A stretch of DNA of 28,255 bases from JBKJML01 sp046596415. GTDB taxonomy: Bacteria; Actinomycetota; Thermoleophilia; Gaiellales; Gaiellaceae. The stretch covers positions 1 through 28,255 of the forward strand of contig JBKJML010000084.1 of the NCBI GenBank assembly GCA_046596415.1, written 5' to 3'. The translations under genes and the position numbers were made by a program. Below are positions 22,848-28,255 of the stretch, piece after piece (positions within the stretch are counted from its first letter, which is position 1; every line of letters begins with the position of its first letter). The notes under the pieces are model-generated. The model worked only from the letters and a program-made list of their open reading frames with translations. It was not told the DNA's origin and ran no database searches.

Positions 22848-24290
22848 ATGGATTACACGGACCTGCGGGACTGGATCGAGCGCGCCGACGAGCTCGGCGA
22901 GCTCCGCACCGTCACCGGCGCGAGCTGGGAGACCGACATCGGCGAGATCTCCGAGATGCTGATCCACACGCTGGGCGCCCCGACCGCGCTCTTCGACGAG
23001 ATTCCCGGCTACCCGGCCGGCCACCGCCTCCTCGTCAACGGCAACGCCACGCGCAGCCGCCTCGCGCTGACGCTCGGCCTGCCGACCGACATCGAGCGGC
23101 GGCCCCTGATGGACGAGTTCCTGCGCCTGACTGAGAGCGATCGCGCCCTCCAGCCGGAGGTGGTCACCGACGCACCGCTCTTCGAGAACGTGCAGACCGG
23201 CGACGACGTCGATGTCTATTCCTTCCCGACTCCGCAATGGCACCCCGAGGACGGCGGCCGCTACATCGGCACCGGGTGCGCGATCGTCACGCGCGACCCC
23301 GACGACGGCTGGCTCAACCTCGGCTGCTACCGGGTGATGATCCACGACAAGACCAACGTCGGGGTTTACATCTCCCCCGGAAAGCACGGCCGCCAGATGC
23401 GGGACAAGTATTTCGAGCGGAAGGAGCCGTGTCCCGTCGCGGTGATCTGTGGGATGGACCCGCTGATCTTCGCCGCCTCGACGATCGAGGTGCCGCACGG
23501 CGTCTCCGAGTACGAGTGGGCCGGCGCGATCCGCGGCGAGCCCTACAAGGTCGTGAATCTGCCGATCACCGGCCTTCCGGTGCCCGCCTCATCTGAAATC
23601 GTGCTCGAGGGCTACATCCACCACGACAAGATGGCGCCTGAGGGCCCCTTCGGCGAGTGGACGGGCTACTACGGGAAGCTGCAGCCGGCGGAGCCGGTGC
23701 TCGAGGTGGAGGCGATCTATCACCGCAACGAGCCGATCATGCTCGGCGTCCCCCCGAACAAGCCGCCGGCGTACGACCCGTACCTCTACCGCGAGTACCT
23801 GCGCGCGGCGATCCTACTGCGAGAGCTCCGCGGCACGGGCATCCCCGGCATCGTCGACATCAACTGCTTCGCCGTCGGCGGCACACGTCTCTTCAACGTC
23901 GTCTCGATCGAGCAGCGCTACGCGGGCCATGCGCGGCAGACCCTGCACGCGATGGCCTCCCTGAACGCGTCCAACTACATGGGTCGGGTCGTCGCGGTCG
24001 TCGACGAGGATGTCGACGTCACCGACCTCGACGACGTGATGTGGGCGATCCTCACGCGCATGGATCCGGTCAACGACTGCGACATCCGGGAACGTATGAC
24101 TTCGGGGCCTCTCGACCCGGCGATCCACCCCGACGACAAGCGCTACAACTCCCGCCTGCTGATCGACGCGTGTAAGCCGTTCGAGTGGAAGGATCGATTC
24201 TCGGCGCCGATTGGGCCCGACGCGAAGACGAAGGCCGAGACGCGCAGGAAGTGGGGCTACCTACTGGCGGCGCAACTGCAGGAGGCGTGA
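22848..24290 (+). CDS. UbiD-family prenyl-FMN-dependent decarboxylase
   Basis: A 480-residue (de)carboxylase that needs prenylated FMN from UbiX and acts on aromatic or alpha,beta-unsaturated acids. ATG 22848 follows AGGAG by 5 bases. The catalytic E-R-E triad can be placed: Arg162 (LGCYRVMIHD) with Glu265 and Glu270 in APEGPFGEWTGYY; the spacing (103, then 5) is close to that of fungal Fdc1. The metal-site residues Asn157, His180 and Glu221/Glu223 are also in register. The substrate-specific region (about 280-330) cannot be interpreted by eye; ferulate, phthaloyl-CoA, protocatechuate and vanillate enzymes all share this fold. It is co-transcribed with the importer, so it probably acts on the imported compound or an early product. 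Confidence 0.92.
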   Translation: MDYTDLRDWIERADELGELRTVTGASWETDIGEISEMLIHTLGAPTALFDEIPGYPAGHRLLVNGNATRSRLALTLGLPTDIERRPLMDEFLRLTESDRALQPEVVTDAPLFENVQTGDDVDVYSFPTPQWHPEDGGRYIGTGCAIVTRDPDDGWLNLGCYRVMIHDKTNVGVYISPGKHGRQMRDKYFERKEPCPVAVICGMDPLIFAASTIEVPHGVSEYEWAGAIRGEPYKVVNLPITGLPVPASSEIVLEGYIHHDKMAPEGPFGEWTGYYGKLQPAEPVLEVEAIYHRNEPIMLGVPPNKPPAYDPYLYREYLRAAILLRELRGTGIPGIVDINCFAVGGTRLFNVVSIEQRYAGHARQTLHAMASLNASNYMGRVVAVVDEDVDVTDLDDVMWAILTRMDPVNDCDIRERMTSGPLDPAIHPDDKRYNSRLLIDACKPFEWKDRFSAPIGPDAKTKAETRRKWGYLLAAQLQEA

Positions 24291-24958
24291 ACCCGCGGGC
24301 CGAGATCGTGACCGCCTGCCGCGTGCTCGAAGGGGCGGGGCAGGCGGACATGGTCTGGGGCCATGTCTCGATCCGGGACGAGCAAGACCGTGGCGTCTGG
24401 TTGAAGGGCTCGAATCTCGGCTTCGACGAGGTCGCTGAGGAGACCGTGATTTTGCTCTCGTGGGACGGCGAGATCCTCGAAGGCGAGGCCGGACGCCACG
24501 TCGAGTATCCGATTCACACGGAGCTGATGCGGAGGCGTCCCGACATCAACGCCGTCGTCCATACGCATCCGATCTACTCGATCGCGTTCGCTGCCACCGG
24601 TTGGCCGCTGAAAGCGCTCTCCCACGAGGCGACGCATTTCGTTCCCCCCGACATCCCTCGCTTCGAACGAACGGGAGACCTTGTGCGGACGGTCGAGCTC
24701 GGACAGGCGCTCGCGGACACGCTTGGCGACCGGCTCGGTGTCCTGATGCCGCACCACGGGATCACGACGGTCGGACGCGATGTCGGAGAGGCGGTCGCGG
24801 CGGCGACGCATCTCGAGCGCGCGTGCCAGATCGCGCTCCTCGCTGGCAGGGACGCCGTCGGCAGCCCCGACGAGGAGGCTCTGCAGAAGCGGGAGCGCTC
24901 TGCACGCCACCTCGCGATGGCGTGGGCGTACCTCGCGCGCGTCGTCGACCGCAACTAG
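24287..24958 (+). CDS. Class II aldolase/adducin family protein
   Basis: A 223-residue zinc-dependent class II aldolase-like enzyme. The GTG at 24287 overlaps the UbiD stop (GTGA), with AGGAGG just before. Metal and active-site residues are in place: a Glu in GRHVEYPIH (Glu73), His92 and His94 (VVHTHPIYS) and His157 (MPHHGIT). Family reactions include aldol cleavage (fuculose-phosphate aldolase), 4-epimerisation, and decarboxylation of dihydroxylated aromatic acids (3,4-dihydroxyphthalate decarboxylase). A decarboxylase or aldolase role on the substrate shared with the UbiD enzyme fits the context; which one is not decidable here. Confidence 0.85.
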   Translation: MNPRAEIVTACRVLEGAGQADMVWGHVSIRDEQDRGVWLKGSNLGFDEVAEETVILLSWDGEILEGEAGRHVEYPIHTELMRRRPDINAVVHTHPIYSIAFAATGWPLKALSHEATHFVPPDIPRFERTGDLVRTVELGQALADTLGDRLGVLMPHHGITTVGRDVGEAVAAATHLERACQIALLAGRDAVGSPDEEALQKRERSARHLAMAWAYLARVVDRN

Positions 24959-26180
24959 TGCGCCTCCTCCGCACGCGCGACTTCGGTCTCTTCTGGATTT
25001 CGGTCGTCCTGCGGATCCTGCCGACGCAGATGGTCTCGGTTGCGGTCGGCTGGCAGGTCTACTCGCTCCACCACAACCCGTTCGACATCGGTCTCATCGG
25101 CCTTGCCAAGTTTCTGCCGCTGCCGCTGCTGGCCTTGGCGACCGGGGCAGCTCGCCGATCGCGTCTCGCGCCGCCTCGTCGTGGCGCTCGCGCTCGTGGT
25201 TGGGATCGTGGACAGCGTGCTCCTTCTTCTGGTTTCCGTCGCTGGGACGGACAGCGTTTGGCCCTTCGTCGCGCTGGCGGTGCTGAGCGGGGCGGCGCTC
25301 GCGCTCGGGATGCCGTCGGCGCGGGCGATGACCCCCGAGCTGGTCGCGACCGAGGATCTCGCTTCCGCGATGGCTCTGCGGACGATCGGGACGCAGATCG
25401 GCGTGGTCGCCGGCCCGGTGCTCGGGGGTCTGTTGTTTGCGCTCCGGCCCGAGCTCGTCTACGCGGTCGCGACCGCGTTCTTCGGCGCGGCCCTTGCGTG
25501 CGTGCTCGCGATTCGGATCCGGAAGCGGCCGCACAGCACCGAGCCCCCCGGTCTGGCACACCTCTTCGGTGGGATCCGGTTCCTCGGGCGCTCCCGCATC
25601 GTGCTCGGCGCGACCCTGCTCGACCTGTTCGCCGTCCTCTTCGGCGGCGCAATTGCGCTGCTGCCTGTTTTTGCGAGCGACATCCTCCACACCGGTCCGG
25701 CCGGCCTAGGCGTCCTCCGCAGCGCCCCCGCGGTCGGTGCGCTCGTCGCCGGCGTGCTGATCACCCGCCGTCCAACTAGACGACGCGCGGGGCCCGCGCT
25801 ACTCGTTGCAGTGGCCGTTTTCGGGCTCAGCATGATCGTCTTCGGCTTGTCGTGTTCGTTCCTCCTCTCGCTTGGCGCTCTGGCGGTGAGCGGCTTTGCA
25901 GACATGTACAGCATCAACATCCGCTCGACGGCCCTCGCGATGGCGACCCCTGACGAGCTGCGCGGGCGCGTGATGGCGGTCGAGAACGTCTTCATCAGCG
26001 CCTCGAACCAGCTCGGTGCATTCGAGTCGGGCGCAGCTGCGGCCCTCATCGGCGCTGTTCCGGCCGTCGTCATCGGCGGGGGCCGCGACCGTCCTCGTCG
26101 CGATCGCCTGGACGCGCCTCTTCCCATCGCTCGCGCGGCTCGACCGGCCGGAACTGCTGGTGCCGGAGGCGGGAGTATGA
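24958..26180 (+). pseudogene. MFS transporter interrupted by two +1 frameshifts
   Basis: From GTG 24958 (TAGTG overlap with the aldolase stop) the sequence reads VRLLRTRDFGLFWISVVLRI and on to FLPLPLLALATG, then leaves frame. Removing one G from the GGGG at 25144-25147 gives the typical MFS loop GQLADRVSRRLVVALALVVG and a long open frame to about 26075. Removing one G from GGGGG at 26078-26082 then continues as GGAATVLVAIAWTRLFPSL and LARLDRPELLVPEAGV, ending at TGA 26178-26180. The restored protein has about 406 residues and 12 helices and resembles the EntS-like MFS exporter group. If intact in the cell, it would export an end product or be a second importer; otherwise the gene is dead. Confidence 0.75.
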
Positions 26181-26233
26181 GTGGCCAATCAAACGCGCGG
26201 TAGCGCTCCGTCAGCCGAGGGCGGCGGAACCGC

Positions 26234-26253
26234 ACGATCTTGTAGCAATGTGG
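26234..26253. repeat. 20-bp direct repeat, copy 2 (3' of tRNA-Ala)
   Basis: acgatcttgYagcaatgtgg, with t at the variable position; 19/20 identical to 6961-6980. Five more identical bases (gcgga) lie at matching distance to the left of both copies. On the minus strand it is the immediate 3' trailer of tRNA-Ala and reaches into its discriminator base. Confidence 0.75.
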
Positions 26254-26323
26254 AGCCAGCCGGGCTCGAACCGGCGACCTTCTGGCTGCCAGCCAGACGC
26301 TCTCCCAGCTGAGCTATGGCCCC
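26251..26323 (-). tRNA. tRNA-Ala (anticodon GGC)
   Basis: A complete 73-base cloverleaf on the minus strand: acceptor GGGGCCA/TGGCTCC with one G-U, D-arm GCTC...GAGC, anticodon stem TCTGG/CCAGA with loop CTGGCAG (anticodon GGC), 5-base variable loop, T-arm GCCGG TTCGAGC CCGGC, and discriminator A. CCA is not encoded. It lies between the end of the catabolic cluster and the obg-nadD-rsfS block. Confidence 0.95.
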
Positions 26324-26334
26324 TGGACTCCGGA

Positions 26335-26363
26335 AGTGTAGCGCCCGAGCCACCCGAACGGGT
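26335..26363 (-). promoter_or_regulatory. Probable tRNA-Ala promoter
   Basis: TACACT on the minus strand (26340-26335) is a good -10, 11 bases before the mature tRNA 5' end. The -35 region (about 26358-26363, ACCCGT) is a poor match, so only the -10 is convincing. Confidence 0.4.
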
Positions 26364-26463
26364 GTCGGCGCGCGCCGCCTCACTCGTTACGATCGGCTCC
26401 TGCGGTAGTAACAGGTAGGCAGTTCTGGATCATCAATCGATACGCCAGTTCCGGCGACGGATC

Positions 26464-27009
26464 GTGGCGGCCTCGGCCGTCGTGGCAACGCTCGGCCTTG
26501 CTGCGGGCGCGGGTGCGGCCGCCTTCGATACCCCGACGCTTCGGCTCGGAAAGTCGATCGGCGGCTTTCGCGTCGGCATGTCCGATGAGGCCGCGTACCG
26601 AGCGATCGGGGCGGCGCCGACCGGGTCGCGCTGGGCGCCGCTCGCGCTGCCGGCCGGCACGCGCTACGCGCGCGGCGCGGCGTTCACGGCGACGTTCCCG
26701 CGCCTGCACGGCGGGACGCTACGTCTCGTTGTGGTCGAGCACACGGTTCGCGCCGTGACGACGACGAGCTCCTTCTTCCGCACTCGCCTCGGGATCAGGG
26801 TCGGGTCGAAGGTCGTCGCGGGCGCGTGCCTGCCGGTCCCGACCGGCGGCTGCGCGCGGCGCTGGCGTGGGTTCGTCGAGGTGTGCCGCGGAACCTGGGT
26901 TGCCGGCTCTCCGCCTGCCCGTACCGTGCTCGCAGTGGCGGCGGCCAGAATCGTCCGCGTCGAAGTCGGTGACGCAGACGTGCTGCTTCCCTGTCGAGCC
27001 CCTGCCTAG
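26464..27009 (+). CDS. Small secreted protein of unknown function
   Basis: A 181-residue protein if started at GTG 26464. The N-terminus (AASAVVATLGLAAGAGAAAF) is a signal-peptide core, but it lacks the usual basic start. The frame is open back to 26419, and an upstream CTG at 26425 would add LDHQSIRQFRRRI, giving a proper Arg-rich n-region. The mature part has GKSIGGFRVGMSDEAAYRAI, a pattern seen in small exported proteins whose first strand and helix precede a beta domain. Four Cys lie in the C-terminal half (GACLP, GGCAR, EVCRG, LPCRA) and could make two disulphides. The family is not recognised. Its stop interlocks with the rsfS stop in CTAG, so the two genes converge with a 4-base overlap. 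Confidence 0.65.
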   Translation: MAASAVVATLGLAAGAGAAAFDTPTLRLGKSIGGFRVGMSDEAAYRAIGAAPTGSRWAPLALPAGTRYARGAAFTATFPRLHGGTLRLVVVEHTVRAVTTTSSFFRTRLGIRVGSKVVAGACLPVPTGGCARRWRGFVEVCRGTWVAGSPPARTVLAVAAARIVRVEVGDADVLLPCRAPA

Positions 27010-27380
27010 ACGGCGGCTTCGAGCTCGACCGCCGGGACGTCGCCCCAGAGGTCCTCGAGCCGGTAGTAGTCGCGTGCCTCCGGCGTGAAGACGTGGAGGA
27101 CGACGTCGAGATAGTCAGCGAGGATCCAGGTTGCCTCTCGCACGCCGTCGGTGGCTCGCGGTGTCAAGCCGGCGTCCTTCTTCAGGCGCGCGTACACCTC
27201 GTCGTGGATGCCCTTCGTCTGCCGCGGGTTCTGGCCTGTCGCGATGACGAAGAAGTCGGTGAACACGGTCACCGGGCGCATGTCGAGAATGACGACGTCC
27301 TGCGCGAGCTTGTCTTGCGCGACGGCGGCGATCAGCTGTGCTTGGGCGAGCGGTTCCAGTTGAGGAATTGTAGCCGTCAT
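27006..27380 (-). CDS. rsfS: Ribosome silencing factor RsfS
   Basis: A 124-residue RsfS/Iojap protein. It binds ribosomal protein L14 (uL14) and blocks joining of 30S and 50S subunits when nutrients are scarce. Family motifs are present: AQDVVILDMRPVTVFTDFFVIATG, QTKGIHDEVYARLKK, GVREATWILADYLDVVLHVF and EARDYYRLEDLWGD. The ATG at 27380 overlaps the nadD stop (ATGA), and the order obg-nadD-rsfS is widely conserved. Confidence 0.95.
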   Translation of the reverse strand: MTATIPQLEPLAQAQLIAAVAQDKLAQDVVILDMRPVTVFTDFFVIATGQNPRQTKGIHDEVYARLKKDAGLTPRATDGVREATWILADYLDVVLHVFTPEARDYYRLEDLWGDVPAVELEAAV

Positions 27381-27973
27381 GGGCGGACGCCGATCGAACC
27401 GGATGTGGCAGCTGAGCTGCGGTAGAGCGCGAGCCGTTCGATCGCCGCGGCGACGGCCGGCGGGACGAGACCCTCGATCGGCTCGCCGAGTGAGACCCGC
27501 TCCCGGATCTCGGTCGCGGAAACGTCGATCGGCTCGAACTCGAACAGGAGTACCCGTTCGGGCCGCTCGAGCGTGGCGATGGTGGCGTCGAGCGTCTGAC
27601 GTGGATAGCCGGGCCGCGTTGCGACGCCGAGCCGTGCCAGCTCCAGCACCCGCTCGGGCCGCCTCCAGCTCGGGAAGGCGGCGAACTCGTCAGCGCCGAT
27701 GAGGAAGATCGGATCGTCGAGGCGACGGCGCTCGAGGGCATCGACCGTGTATGCCTCGGGCTCCGCCTCGACCACGGCGCCCGGCACGTCTTCGAATGCA
27801 AGTCGGGTGAGCGCGAGCCGGTCTTCCGGGCCTGCCTCTGTGCTTCGGTGGCCCGGGCGCTCGACCACGGTGACCAGGAGCCGGTCGAGCCGGAACCGTT
27901 CCGTCGCGGCGCGCGCCAGGCCGACGTGGCCGATATGGGGCGGATCGAAGGCGCCGCCGAGGATCCCGGTCAC
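27377..27973 (-). CDS. nadD: Nicotinate-nucleotide adenylyltransferase NadD
   Basis: A protein of about 198 residues that adenylates nicotinate mononucleotide in NAD synthesis. It has the nucleotidyltransferase motif GILGGAFDPPHIGHVGLA at the N-terminus, the substrate-binding region ERPGHRS, IGADEFAAFPSWRRPERVLEL, and the C-terminal DVSATEIRERV (the ISxTxxR motif). I chose GTG 27973 because it gives a GTGA overlap with the obg stop, as at other junctions here; GTG 27979 would add two residues. In many species the loop ERPGHRS reads P-x-x-x-P-H-K; the variation is within what actinobacterial NadD tolerate. Confidence 0.93.
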   Translation of the reverse strand: MTGILGGAFDPPHIGHVGLARAATERFRLDRLLVTVVERPGHRSTEAGPEDRLALTRLAFEDVPGAVVEAEPEAYTVDALERRRLDDPIFLIGADEFAAFPSWRRPERVLELARLGVATRPGYPRQTLDATIATLERPERVLLFEFEPIDVSATEIRERVSLGEPIEGLVPPAVAAAIERLALYRSSAATSGSIGVRP

Positions 27974-28255
27974 TGCCACTCGAGCGTCTCCTCCCCGACC
28001 TCGACGTCCTGGCCCTTGCGAACGCCCGCGGCCCTCAGTGCAGCTTCCAGCTCGACCGGGTCGGATGCGTCGCCGATCACCCGGAAGCCGCGGTCGGTGC
28101 GGTAGATCCGGAACGAGCGCCGCTCGGCCGGCTTGGGACGGTAGTCGAGGAAGTCGGGTAGCTCGGGCTCCGCCTCGGTCTCGAGGCGCGGCGCCGCAGG
28201 GCAGAGCGTGAAGAGCGCACGCTTCAGCTCCTCGATGCCCGCGCCGGTCGCGCAG
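27970..28255 (-). CDS. obg: GTPase Obg, C-terminal part only (cut by window edge)
   Basis: The last 95 codons of a minus-strand gene entering from the right edge. The fragment begins CATGAGIEELKRALFTLC, the end of the Obg G domain (G5 motif region), followed by a linker and the Obg C-terminal (OCT) domain: PDFLDYRPKPAERRSFRIYR, then DRGFRVIGD and GVRKGQDVEVGEETLEW. Obg is an essential GTPase acting in 50S ribosome assembly. Its stop overlaps nadD. The catalytic G1-G4 motifs lie outside the window. Confidence 0.93.
   Translation of the reverse strand, partial: CATGAGIEELKRALFTLCPAAPRLETEAEPELPDFLDYRPKPAERRSFRIYRTDRGFRVIGDASDPVELEAALRAAGVRKGQDVEVGEETLEWQ

Overview
The window is GC-rich chromosomal DNA from a high-GC Gram-positive-type bacterium. 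It is most likely an Actinomycetota member near Thermoleophilia (Gaiellales or Solirubrobacterales). That placement is inferred from the sigma factor, the cupredoxins and the gene style; no rRNA or marker phylogeny is available here. GTG starts are common, with one TTG and one probable CTG start. Neighbouring genes very often overlap by 1-8 bases.

Left part (1-7000), housekeeping and stress-type genes: the 5' end of a small membrane protein (minus); an RpoD-family sigma factor (plus); a secreted clan GH-A glycoside hydrolase closed by a 20-bp hairpin terminator; a small frameshifted membrane protein; a translationally coupled pair of secreted cupredoxins (minus); and a GAF histidine kinase with its LuxR/NarL-type response regulator (minus). 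Next to this lies the 3' part of a tRNA-Lys gene without its 5' half, which looks like a scar of site-specific integration.

Middle part (7300-26200), a divergent catabolic supercluster. From a 190-bp control region at about 19132-19322 an eleven-gene operon runs left: aldehyde dehydrogenase, ThDP enzyme, RpiR-type regulator, two class III CoA-transferases, crotonase, thiolase-like protein, DUF35/OB-fold protein, LLM flavin oxidoreductase, MmgE/PrpD and flavin prenyltransferase UbiX. Every junction in it overlaps. A seven-gene operon runs right: NMT1/SsuA-type binding protein, ABC ATPase, two permeases, UbiD-family decarboxylase, class II aldolase and an MFS transporter with two frameshifts. 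The inferred logic is uptake of an organic acid, CoA activation, hydration, carbon-carbon cleavage by a thiolase fold that lacks the usual Cys and His, aldehyde oxidation, and prenyl-FMN-dependent decarboxylation, with RpiR control through a repeated ATTTGTTGC-like motif. The substrate cannot be read from sequence; an aromatic or unsaturated carboxylic acid fits best.

Right part (26200-28255): tRNA-Ala(GGC), a small secreted Cys-containing protein, and the conserved obg-nadD-rsfS block (minus; obg is cut by the window edge). A 20-bp sequence directly 3' of tRNA-Ala is repeated (19/20) directly 3' of the tRNA-Lys fragment, so the two copies bracket the catabolic region. Three separate reading-frame breaks all lie in runs of four or five G/C and are all cured by removing one base, which points to assembly or base-calling errors at least as much as to real pseudogenes.
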